In this document: positions 1-5,127 of the stretch, piece by piece | Numbering within the stretch: the first letter of the stretch is position 1 | How the letters are laid out: the number at the start of each line of letters is the position of its first letter | Origin: an uncultured Clostridia bacterium | Lineage (GTDB): Bacteria > Bacillota > Clostridia > Oscillospirales > Ruminococcaceae | NCBI GenBank assembly: GCA_946533615.1 | Contig: CAMNBY010000134.1 | Location: 1 to 9,081 of the forward strand | Length of the DNA: 9,081 nucleotides | Reading direction: 5' to 3' | Notes under the pieces: model-generated | What the model saw: only the letters and a program-made list of their open reading frames with translations | What the model was told of the DNA's origin: nothing | Database searches by the model: none | Program-made: the position numbers and the translations under genes

Positions 1-47
1 CGCGGCTTGCGCCTCTGCACGTCATCTGCTTGCATATTTTCCGTCAT
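1..47 (-). CDS. Possible 5' end of a divergent gene (partial, runs off the left edge)
   Basis: Reading leftwards on the minus strand from an ATG at 47-45, the frame stays open to the window edge and begins MTENMQADDVQRRKPR, a charged and plausibly cytoplasmic N-terminus. A weak AAGGA lies upstream on that strand, but its spacing is longer than ideal. A promoter-like pair (TTGCTG, 17 bp, CATAAT) lies about 110 bases further upstream on the same strand, which supports a divergent transcript. Only 15 codons are visible, so no family can be assigned. It could equally be a chance open frame. A second in-frame ATG at 35-33 is an alternative start. Confidence 0.33.
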   Translation of the reverse strand, partial: MTENMQADDVQRRKP

Positions 48-70
48 AGCACACAAATTTTCCTTGCCGG

Positions 71-134
71 GCGTCAGCCCGCCTGCGTCAGATTTATGCA
101 CTCTGACGAAAAATCTGACTGCGTATCTGACGCA
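71..134. repeat. Cluster of GTCAG/CTGAC repeats with alternative inverted pairings
   Basis: Five copies of a CTGAC-type heptamer lie within 64 bp: GCGTCAG (71-77), TGCGTCAGAT (84-93), TCTGACG (102-108), ATCTGAC (113-119) and ATCTGACGCA (125-134). TGCGTCAGAT and ATCTGACGCA form a perfect 10-bp inverted repeat. GTCAGATTT (87-95) also pairs perfectly with AAATCTGAC (111-119), so the left arm has two mutually exclusive partners. The region lies between the first sigma-factor gene and the possible divergent gene, and could be an operator cluster or an RNA switch in the divergent leader. Confidence 0.6.
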
Positions 135-158
135 CAGGGGTTGTGCGGTATTGCCTTA

Positions 159-187
159 ATTATGATATGAGCTGTAATGTTCAGCAA
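159..187 (-). promoter_or_regulatory. Candidate minus-strand promoter for the divergent gene
   Basis: On the minus strand TTGCTG (187-182) and CATAAT (164-159) are separated by exactly 17 bp, an acceptable housekeeping-sigma promoter. Transcription would begin near 152 and give a leader of about 105 nt containing the CTGAC/GTCAG inverted repeats. This is an inference from spacing and partial consensus only. Confidence 0.35.
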
Positions 188-219
188 AAAAAGCTGTCTA
201 TATAGATAAAAGAGAAAAA

Positions 220-226
220 GGGGAGG
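220..226 (+). promoter_or_regulatory. Ribosome binding site that fixes the start of the first sigma-factor gene
   Basis: GGGGAGG ends 8 nt before the ATG at 235. An in-frame GTG at 226 overlaps this site and so cannot be served by it. The ATG at 235 is therefore the better start. Confidence 0.75.
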
Positions 227-234
227 TGCCGCTA

Positions 235-795
235 ATGGAGGACAGCGAGATCGTTAAGCTTTATTTTGACAGGAACGAGCAGGCGATAACGCAGACCGCC
301 GAAAAGTACGGCGGCTACTGTACAGGCATCGCAATGAACATTCTGGGGAGCAGCGAGGACGCCGAGGAGTGCGTCAACGACACCTACATGAAGGCATGGA
401 GCTCGATACCGCCGCACAAGCCCTCTGTGCTCTCCGCATTCCTCGCAAGGATAGTGAGGAACCTGTCCTTTAACAGGTACAAGGCCGCACACGCAGCGAA
501 ACGCGGCGGCCACAGCTTCGGCCTGATACTGGACGAGCTGGGCGAGATAGTGTCGGGCTCGGAGTCCGTTGAGGACAGCGTGGACAGAGCAGAGCTTGTG
601 AAGGAGCTTGACGCCTTCATCGCGGCGCTCTCTGAGGAAAAAAGATATATGTTCCTGCGGCGCTACTGGTACTCGGACAGTATCGCGCAGATAGCAGAAG
701 CCTGCGGACGCAGCGAGAATTCCGCCGCCGTAGAGCTCAGCAGGATACGCAGCAGGCTTCGCCGATACCTGACAGAAAGGGGCTTTGACTTATGA
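235..795 (+). CDS. ECF-type RNA polymerase sigma factor (first module)
   Basis: This 186-residue protein has the size and layout of an extracytoplasmic-function (group 4) sigma factor, which directs RNA polymerase to a small regulon when an envelope signal releases it. Sigma region 2 spans about residues 7-83, with the helix NILGSSEDAEECVNDTYMKAW at about 35-55 and the arginine-rich VRNLSFNRYKAAHAAKR at about 74-90. A linker follows, then region 4 at about 125-180, with a helix-turn-helix reading DSIAQIAEACGRSENSAAVELSRIR. ATG 235 is chosen over an in-frame GTG at 226 because GGGGAGG sits 8 nt upstream of it. The stop overlaps the next start (ATGA), so its probable membrane partner is translationally coupled. 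I see no strong housekeeping promoter upstream; autoregulation is possible but not shown. Confidence 0.92.
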   Translation: MEDSEIVKLYFDRNEQAITQTAEKYGGYCTGIAMNILGSSEDAEECVNDTYMKAWSSIPPHKPSVLSAFLARIVRNLSFNRYKAAHAAKRGGHSFGLILDELGEIVSGSESVEDSVDRAELVKELDAFIAALSEEKRYMFLRRYWYSDSIAQIAEACGRSENSAAVELSRIRSRLRRYLTERGFDL

Positions 796-1529
796 AAAAG
801 GAAGACTTTTATGAAGCTCTCGGCGAGATAGACGAAGCCGCGGTCGCAGAAGCCGCCGCTCCGCCGCACTCAAAGCGCCGCGTTAAAACGGTCATCATAG
901 CCGCAGCGGCAGCGGCCTGCATAGTCATCGGCGCAGGTGTCTTTCTTGCACGTCCGGAAGTTGTTATAAGCGATCCCGACACCTCCGAGGCTGCGAGCGC
1001 CGCCGAAAGCCCGGCTGCAACAGACAACGGGGCGGCCGACAGCATCACCGACAGCGTTGAGGTGGTACAGACCATGGCCGACCGCGCATACTATTGCTAT
1101 ACTCTTGAAGATCTGCTCGCGCATTCCGATGCTGTGATCGTCGGCGAGATCATCAGTCCGCCCGAAGCGGTCCCGGACTCAGATCTCCCGCGTTCTTTGG
1201 TCAGGGTCAGTGTCGAGCGCGTACTTGAGGGCTCTGTCCCGAGCGAGGAGATAACCCTCTCACGCTTGTATCAGTATTATAACAGCAGCACCATCGTGTC
1301 GCCGGGCGAGCTTTCGCCTGATACTGTCGGTGAGCGGTGGATAATGTTCCTTGTTTATGATGAAGAAAACGACCGCTACGGCATAACCAGCGATGGCATG
1401 GGGCGCTATCCGCTTCCCGAAAACCTTGACAAGCCGGACGGCTTCGGCTACAAAAACGGCCTGCTCGAGCCCGGACGGTTCAGCTACCCCGTCTGCGAGC
1501 AGGTGTATGAGCGCTACGGGCTTGAATGA
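792..1529 (+). CDS. Single-pass membrane protein, candidate anti-sigma factor with paralogous ectodomain
   Basis: The 245-residue protein has a short cytoplasmic N-terminus (1-31) with the pattern FYEALGEIDEAAVAEAA. Similar 'h..hD..hh.EA' N-termini are common in the membrane partners of clostridial ECF sigma factors. A transmembrane helix spans about 32-53, followed by an Asp/Ser/Ala-rich linker (about 58-90). The extracellular domain (about 98-245) contains LLAHSDAVIVGE, VERVLEGSVPSEEITLS, ERWIMFLVYD and GMGRYPLP. These blocks recur in the same order in the lipoprotein encoded next, so the two ectodomains are homologous. The ATGA overlap with the sigma gene, with AAAGGGG 9 nt upstream of this ATG, supports coupled expression. 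The inferred role is to hold the upstream sigma factor at the membrane and release it on an extracellular cue. No classical zinc-binding anti-sigma motif (HxxxCxxC) is present. The ligand is unknown. Confidence 0.72.
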   Translation: MKKEDFYEALGEIDEAAVAEAAAPPHSKRRVKTVIIAAAAAACIVIGAGVFLARPEVVISDPDTSEAASAAESPAATDNGAADSITDSVEVVQTMADRAYYCYTLEDLLAHSDAVIVGEIISPPEAVPDSDLPRSLVRVSVERVLEGSVPSEEITLSRLYQYYNSSTIVSPGELSPDTVGERWIMFLVYDEENDRYGITSDGMGRYPLPENLDKPDGFGYKNGLLEPGRFSYPVCEQVYERYGLE

Positions 1530-1571
1530 AAGTACGACAAATCTTAATTTCAGCGAAATGGGGTGTGTGAT

Positions 1572-2243
1572 ATGAAAAAGTATCTAAGAAACATCGCGAT
1601 CGTCATGGCGGCGGCGCTGCTTGTTGGGTGCGGCTCGGCGGAAAGCAGCGCAGCGGAAAGCAGCGAGGACACCTCCGAGGCGGTATCAAAAGCGCTGCCC
1701 GGGAAGATCGTTCAGTTTCAGACCGACATGGTGGTCTATTCCGACCTTCCGTCGCTGCTCGAGGCATCACAGCTGGTCGTAATCGGCGAGTACGCCGAGG
1801 AGACCGAGCAGAAGCTGACGACAGGCAACAGCGCGGAAATAAACGCCGACGTGATAACAAACGCAGTCTCGACAAACAAGATACACATAAAAAAAGTCCT
1901 CAAGGGCGAACCGCCCGAGGGCGACATTACTATCTCGCAGAGATACGGCATACAGGACGATCCCGCGCAGATCGTTACGTTCAGCAGCCTGACGCCTATG
2001 GTCAAGGGCGACGAGTGGCTGTTCTTCCTGCGCTATGACGCTGCGGGCAGCACCTGGTGGTGTGCAGGCGACTACAGCGGCAGGTACCCCGTCCCGACCG
2101 ACGAGATACTGGCGGAGCTTGACAGCCTCGGCGAGAACGGGCTGCTTGACATAAAGACCCTCGGCGTGCTTGACGGCTCCTCGAACACGACCCCTCTCTA
2201 CAGGGAGATAATAAAGCACTTCGGCGACGAGCTGAGGGTATGA
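1572..2243 (+). CDS. Lipoprotein paralogous to the anti-sigma ectodomain
   Basis: This is a 223-residue exported protein. The signal peptide (MKKYLRNIAIVMAAALLVGC) ends in a canonical lipobox LVGC with the lipidated Cys at residue 20, so it should be anchored on the outer face of the membrane. A Ser/Glu-rich linker (21-40) leads to a globular domain (about 55-223) with SLLEASQLVVIGE, IKKVLKGEPPEGDITIS, GDEWLFFLRYD and SGRYPVP. These match, in order and spacing, blocks in the ectodomain of the preceding membrane protein. The 'VVIGE ... VLKG ... I.IS ... FL.YD' pattern recalls small beta-barrel (OB/NTR-like) extracellular domains, but I cannot confirm a family. The ATG at 1572 has GGGG 8 nt upstream; an in-frame GTG at 1563 is less likely. 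It follows the anti-sigma gene after 42 nt, probably in the same operon, and could be a co-sensor, decoy or ligand-binding partner. Confidence 0.82.
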   Translation: MKKYLRNIAIVMAAALLVGCGSAESSAAESSEDTSEAVSKALPGKIVQFQTDMVVYSDLPSLLEASQLVVIGEYAEETEQKLTTGNSAEINADVITNAVSTNKIHIKKVLKGEPPEGDITISQRYGIQDDPAQIVTFSSLTPMVKGDEWLFFLRYDAAGSTWWCAGDYSGRYPVPTDEILAELDSLGENGLLDIKTLGVLDGSSNTTPLYREIIKHFGDELRV

Positions 2244-2272
2244 CGGCTCTGCGCTGCGGGTGCGTTTGCCTT

Positions 2273-2305
2273 GGACACTTCTGCCGCGATGCGGCGGGGG
2301 TGTCC
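2273..2305 (+). terminator. Terminator-like hairpin after the first module
   Basis: GGACAC (2273-2278) pairs with GTGTCC (2300-2305), and an inner stem GCCGC/GCGGC (2283-2287 with 2291-2295) closes a 3-nt loop. The U-run is not immediate: the next T-tract is TTTTT at 2327-2331. It lies 30 nt after the lipoprotein stop. It probably ends or attenuates the first operon, but it is not a textbook intrinsic terminator. Confidence 0.45.
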
Positions 2306-2344
2306 TTGTGTCTTCGGCAGGAAAAATTTTTCAAAAACTGTGAG

Positions 2345-2388
2345 TGAAAACCGCATCTCCTGCGGATATATAAATGAAGGTACTTTCA
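2345..2388 (+). promoter_or_regulatory. Candidate control region of the second sigma operon
   Basis: Three elements lie directly before the second sigma gene. A small hairpin CCGCA/TGCGG spans 2351-2365. A TATATA -10-like element lies at 2367-2372, with TGAAAA (2345-2350) 16 bp upstream that could serve an ECF-type -35. A near-perfect palindrome TGAAGGTACTTTCA spans 2375-2388 with one mismatched pair. The promoter call is tentative because both hexamers are degenerate. Confidence 0.3.
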
Positions 2389-2401
2389 AGGCGGTGATAC
2401 G

Positions 2402-2944
2402 ATGAACGACAAGGAGCTCCTTGCGCTGCTCAAAAGCGACGACAACGAGGGACTCGAGCTGTTGATGCAAAAATATGAAAAGCTTGCGGGCTATGTGGTG
2501 TCGCGGCTGCTTTCCGATGCCTCTGACATCGAGGAGGCCGTCTCGGACATGTTCCTAAAGATCTGGCAGCGGCGGCAGAGCATCGACCTCTCAAAGTCGA
2601 GCCTGAAAAGCTATGTCTGTATGGTGGCTTCGGGCTGTGCAGTTGACAGGCTGCGCCGAAGCGACAAAGCAGAGCGCGAGGACATAAGCGGCTGCGACAT
2701 CGGCGTTGACGTAAACTACGAGGACGAGGCCGCAAAAAGCATCAATATGCGGGTGATAGCCGAGTGCGTGAGCTCTATGCGTCACCCCGACCGCGAGGTC
2801 TTCATCGAGCGCTATTATCACAAGCTGACCGTCAGGGAGATCGCTCTCCGCCACGGCCTGTCACCGAAAAAGGTGGAGAACATTCTCTACCGAGGAAAGA
2901 AAACGCTGAAAAAAGCATTGTTGAAGGGAGGAATAATCCTATGA
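2402..2944 (+). CDS. ECF-type RNA polymerase sigma factor (second module)
   Basis: This 180-residue group 4 sigma factor is clearly different in sequence from the first one in the window. Region 2 spans about residues 12-87, with SDASDIEEAVSDMFLKIWQ at about 38-56 and SLKSYVCMVASGCAVDRLRR at about 67-86. Region 4 spans about 117-172, with the helix-turn-helix KLTVREIALRHGLSPKKVENILYRGKK. The start ATG 2402 is preceded by AGGCGGTGAT, close to the full anti-16S complement, so the start is secure. Its stop overlaps the next start as ATGA, the same coupling seen in the first module. The expected role is to direct polymerase to a small stress or envelope regulon, probably held by the product of the next gene. 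The target promoters cannot be read from this window. Confidence 0.92.
   Translation: MNDKELLALLKSDDNEGLELLMQKYEKLAGYVVSRLLSDASDIEEAVSDMFLKIWQRRQSIDLSKSSLKSYVCMVASGCAVDRLRRSDKAEREDISGCDIGVDVNYEDEAAKSINMRVIAECVSSMRHPDREVFIERYYHKLTVREIALRHGLSPKKVENILYRGKKTLKKALLKGGIIL
2925..2931 (+). promoter_or_regulatory. Ribosome binding site inside the sigma gene that fixes the partner's start
   Basis: AGGGAGG within the last codons of the second sigma gene lies 9 nt before ATG 2941. The same reading frame is open further upstream (to 2764), but that stretch overlaps the sigma gene and is its shadow. The site identifies ATG 2941 as the real start. Confidence 0.8.
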
Positions 2945-4239
2945 GAGATATAACAAAGCTTCTGGAAAGTATTCCTCTTGATGAGCTTACAGGAGATGAT
3001 AGCATGAACAAAAGATCAGAAATAAAAGTTAAGAGCAAAGCGCCTGCCATAGCCGTTGCTGCGGCCTGTGCGGTTGTGGCCTGCGGCGGCGCGATAGCCG
3101 TGTTTGCGGGCAGGGACAAGGCGCCCTCAAAGGACAGCAGCACTTCTGCACCCGGAGCGGTGATCTCGGAAGCCGCAGAGGCGCCGGAGACCACGACAAC
3201 AACAGCCGCCCCAAGCACCCCTGCTCCCGTCGCCTATACGGACGAATCGTCGGGCAGGCTCGCAGAGCTATACACCGCAGCAGAGCAGAGCGGCGACTAC
3301 TACGAGTTCAACAAGGCGCTGAGTGAGGAAGTAAACGCAAAATACAAGATGCCCACAGAGGGCCTTGAGGATACGATCAGTTTCTCGCACGAGAAGCTCG
3401 GCACTGTCGAGGGCGGCAGCATCGACCTCTGGCTGTCGGGGTATTCCTACTCCTATCCGTACCTGAACCTGATGGTAGGCGCCGCCGCGACCGACGGCTC
3501 GCCGCTTGAGGACAAGTTGGCCGACGAAATGGGCTTCGAGATGATATCCGTCCGTTTTGGCGATCGCCCCTCCGCGCATTACTCCTCGGGAAAATTCGAG
3601 AAGAACGGCTCGTTCGGCCTTTGCAGCGTCGTGATAATGCTCAACGATCAGGGCGAGGACTTCGTTCTGCCCGACGGCGAGTGCGACATCGGCTTTTACG
3701 TTTCGGGGCTCGTGGGCAGGAACTATGGCGAAGAGACCGACCGAAAGGCCGCGGCTGAAATGAACGCAAGGTTCAAGGCCGACCTCACCGACAGGCGAAC
3801 GGTCATCAGCGGCCTGAACACCGCAGGCACCTGGGACAACAAGTATAATGACGACAAGCACTTTGCAATGGACTACACCGTAAAGGAGCTGGCAGTCAGC
3901 CCGAACGGCGGCTCCGTCACCCTCAGCGGCAATATCAACGCCGATGAGCTTGAAAATGCGCTGTTTTTCGCCGAGAACGCCGTGGCTGTAAAGACGCGCA
4001 GCCTCGAGTGGCTCGACGACAACGGCATCAGGGACGCCTGCGACCTGAGCGGCACTAACGCCTTCGTCTGCCTTGAAATGAAGGACGGCACCGTCAGGGA
4101 GCTTGAATACAGCCATTACGATACCGAAGTCAACCGCGACGGCACGGTAACTGTACACCTTGATATGACCACGTTCCCGGTGGATACCGACAACGCCGCA
4201 GCCGTCCTGATAGGCTCGGCAAGGATAGAGCTCGGCTGA
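2941..4239 (+). CDS. Membrane-anchored candidate anti-sigma factor with large ectodomain
   Basis: The 432-residue protein has a short cytoplasmic segment (1-33, beginning MRDITKLLESIPLDELTGDD), one transmembrane helix (about 34-57) and a low-complexity Ser/Thr/Pro linker (about 61-98, including TTTTTAAPSTPAP) suited to spanning the cell wall. The extracellular region spans about 105-432. It appears to contain two beta-rich halves: about 145-260, and about 285-432 ending VLIGSARIELG. The second half is reminiscent of the beta domains found in other clostridial ECF partner proteins, but I cannot assign a Pfam family. It overlaps the sigma gene by ATGA. The inferred role is to sequester that sigma factor and sense an extracellular signal. 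No proteolysis motif or zinc-binding anti-sigma motif is recognisable. The ectodomain does not resemble that of the first module's membrane protein. Confidence 0.72.
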   Translation: MRDITKLLESIPLDELTGDDSMNKRSEIKVKSKAPAIAVAAACAVVACGGAIAVFAGRDKAPSKDSSTSAPGAVISEAAEAPETTTTTAAPSTPAPVAYTDESSGRLAELYTAAEQSGDYYEFNKALSEEVNAKYKMPTEGLEDTISFSHEKLGTVEGGSIDLWLSGYSYSYPYLNLMVGAAATDGSPLEDKLADEMGFEMISVRFGDRPSAHYSSGKFEKNGSFGLCSVVIMLNDQGEDFVLPDGECDIGFYVSGLVGRNYGEETDRKAAAEMNARFKADLTDRRTVISGLNTAGTWDNKYNDDKHFAMDYTVKELAVSPNGGSVTLSGNINADELENALFFAENAVAVKTRSLEWLDDNGIRDACDLSGTNAFVCLEMKDGTVRELEYSHYDTEVNRDGTVTVHLDMTTFPVDTDNAAAVLIGSARIELG

Positions 4240-4270
4240 GAGCGATAAAAACAGTAAAGGAGCGCCCGTT

Positions 4271-4627
4271 GTGACAAAACGATTTTCTGCCCTGCTGATC
4301 GCCTTTGCGGCGGCCGCTGTTATCACGGCAGGCTGCGTGTATTCCTTCGTGAATTACACCACCCCGAACCTCTTCAAGGCTCTGTATGCAAAGCAGTATG
4401 TCAGGGAAAACACCGTCTACCGCCTGAGCGATGACAGATATATGGTCAGGCAGGCCGCCTCCGAGCAGGAGACCGTGAGCGGCCTTGCAGCCTTTATCGG
4501 CGGCGGAAAGCCCGAAATGAAAGACAGCGGCGTTCGTCCGCGCTGGCAGCTCTCCCTTGACGGCACCGTCAGAGAGATAAGCATAATGACAGGCGGCATC
4601 GGCTACGTCATAGTCGAGCTGATCTGA
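4271..4627 (+). CDS. Small exported or lipoprotein-like protein, function unknown
   Basis: This 118-residue protein starts at GTG 4271, served by AAAGGAG (4256-4262) 8 nt upstream. Residues 1-21 form a basic then hydrophobic signal (MTKRFSALLIAFAAAAVITAGC). The TAGC sequence with Cys22 is a permissible but imperfect lipobox, having Thr at -3, so a lipoprotein or an uncleaved membrane anchor is possible. The mature part contains YVRENTVYRLSDDRYMVRQAASEQ and ends with a beta-rich stretch (RWQLSLDGTVREISIMTGGIGYVIVELI). I do not recognise the family. It follows the second anti-sigma candidate after 31 nt and precedes a terminator, so it is probably the last gene of that operon. Its position mirrors the lipoprotein of the first module. 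Confidence 0.68.
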   Translation: MTKRFSALLIAFAAAAVITAGCVYSFVNYTTPNLFKALYAKQYVRENTVYRLSDDRYMVRQAASEQETVSGLAAFIGGGKPEMKDSGVRPRWQLSLDGTVREISIMTGGIGYVIVELI

Positions 4628-4642
4628 TATACAGGTCTTCCC

Positions 4643-4681
4643 CCGCCGCTTGCGTCTGTGAGCGGCGGTCTGTCTGTCTTT
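4643..4681 (+). terminator. Intrinsic terminator of the second sigma operon
   Basis: CCGCCGCT (4643-4650) pairs perfectly with AGCGGCGG (4661-4668) across a 10-nt loop. A pyrimidine-rich tail TCTGTCTGTCTTT follows (4669-4681). The hairpin starts 15 nt after the stop codon at 4627. Confidence 0.72.
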
Positions 4682-4690
4682 GATCCACGC

Positions 4691-4719
4691 AATATCTGCG
4701 AGGCATCCTCGCAAATATT
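4691..4719. repeat. Long hairpin formed by an inverted copy of the 22-bp repeat core
   Basis: AATATCTGCGAGG (4691-4703) is the reverse complement of the start of the repeat unit at 4750 and pairs 12 of 13 bases with CCTCGCAAATATT (4707-4719) across a 3-nt loop. It marks the left border of the direct-repeat array, with one unit in the opposite orientation. Confidence 0.65.
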
Positions 4720-4860
4720 TCTACCCAAGCACGCAATATTTTCCACCACCCTCGCAGATATTTCTACCTATCCTCGCAGATCCTGCGACCCACCCTCGCA
4801 GATTCTTCCACCTACCCTCGCAAATTCTGCGACCCAGCCTCGCAGATTCTGCGACATAGT
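4707..4860. repeat. Array of about seven 22-bp direct repeats with internal dyads
   Basis: Units begin at 4707, 4730, 4750, 4772, 4794, 4816 and 4838. The last four starts are spaced exactly 22 bp apart. Most units begin CCTCGCA(G/A)AT. The units at 4772, 4816 and 4838 contain the dyad TCGCAGATTCTGCGA, with 7-bp arms and a 1-bp centre, either perfect (4838) or with one change. The left units are more diverged (TTTCTACC or TTCCACC in place of TCTGCGACC). A 22-bp period is not a multiple of three, and no ribosome binding site precedes it, so coding is unlikely. It differs from a CRISPR array because there are no unique spacers. It could be iterons, a protein-binding array or a VNTR. Confidence 0.85.
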
Positions 4861-4945
4861 AATACATATAGTAATACATATAATAATACAATTAGTATTA
4901 TTATTAATAATTGATTTTTTTGTTTTTTGAAATAATAATAATCAT
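4856..4945. repeat. AT-rich block with three 12-bp direct repeats and an AT hairpin
   Basis: ATAGTAATACAT occurs twice in tandem (4856-4867 and 4868-4879), and a third diverged copy ATAATAATACAA spans 4880-4891. ATAATAATAC (4880-4889) pairs perfectly with GTATTATTAT (4895-4904). From 4856 to about 4945 almost every base is A or T, in sharp contrast to the GC-rich flanks. It directly abuts the 22-bp array and should melt easily. Confidence 0.8.
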
Positions 4946-4955
4946 AAAAAAGAAA

Positions 4956-4993
4956 CGGTGTTTCACCCTTGGGACGAAGCACCGCTTTTGTTT
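4956..4993 (+). terminator. Terminator-like hairpin in the intergenic region
   Basis: CGGTGTTTC (4956-4964) pairs with GAAGCACCG (4976-4984), with one G-T wobble and an 11-nt loop, and CTTTTGTTT follows (4985-4993). An A-rich stretch lies before it, so it could also act on the minus strand. No gene precedes it closely. It would end either read-through from the left or an untranslated transcript from the AT-rich block. Confidence 0.6.
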
Positions 4994-5002
4994 GTATATG
5001 AG

Positions 5003-5008
5003 TATAAT
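5003..5008 (+). promoter_or_regulatory. Consensus -10 hexamer between the two hairpins
   Basis: TATAAT at 5003-5008 matches the housekeeping -10 perfectly, but no good -35 lies 16-18 bp upstream. If active, it would start a transcript near 5015 that meets the terminator hairpin at 5027-5078, giving a short leader RNA ahead of the ABC operon. Confidence 0.35.
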
Positions 5009-5026
5009 TCAGCCTCTCAAAAAGAA

Positions 5027-5078
5027 CCCCCTCAGAGGTGATTTCTCGACATCTGAGGGGGTAGTTTTCTCTTTTTTT
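5027..5078 (+). terminator. Strong intrinsic terminator or attenuator upstream of the ABC operon
   Basis: CCCCCTCAGA (5027-5036) pairs perfectly with TCTGAGGGGG (5052-5061) across a 15-nt loop, and a T-rich tail ends in seven Ts (5072-5078). A competing stem CCTCT (5013-5017) with AGAGG (5034-5038) would use bases of the left arm. That leaves room for attenuation if transcription starts upstream of 5013. Confidence 0.75.
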
Positions 5079-5127
5079 CAATAACAAATTCAGTCGTAAT
5101 GCCTATAGCGGTTCACAGCCCCTTTTA

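Noticed and set aside
1..159. Plus-strand open frame from the left edge
   Set aside because: The translation is low in protein character and runs through the inverted repeats; no motif identifies it as the end of a gene.
201..210. TATAGATAAA as a -10 for the first sigma gene
   Set aside because: No -35 with acceptable spacing was found for either the housekeeping or the common ECF consensus, so I did not list it as a promoter.
1767..2219. 150-codon minus-strand open frame antisense to the lipoprotein gene
   Set aside because: The plus strand encodes a clear lipoprotein with lipobox and a paralogous domain; the antisense frame shows no motif or ribosome binding site.
2764..2940. N-terminal extension of the second membrane anti-sigma gene
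   Set aside because: This in-frame stretch overlaps the conserved C-terminal region 4 of the sigma factor. The ribosome binding site at 2925-2931 points to ATG 2941, and the extension has no protein-like features.
3268..4326. 352-codon minus-strand open frame
   Set aside because: It is antisense to the second membrane anti-sigma gene, which has a clear start, signal-anchor and coupling to the sigma gene. The antisense frame has no recognisable motif and reflects GC-biased codon structure.
4707..4860. CRISPR array
   Set aside because: Repeats abut each other with no unique spacers of constant length, the unit is too short, and no cas genes are present in the window.
4658..4930. 90-codon plus-strand open frame across the repeat array
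   Set aside because: Its start lies in the loop of the terminator, no ribosome binding site precedes it, and its sequence merely reflects the 22-bp repeats and the AT-rich block (three units give the same frame again). The composition is not protein-like.
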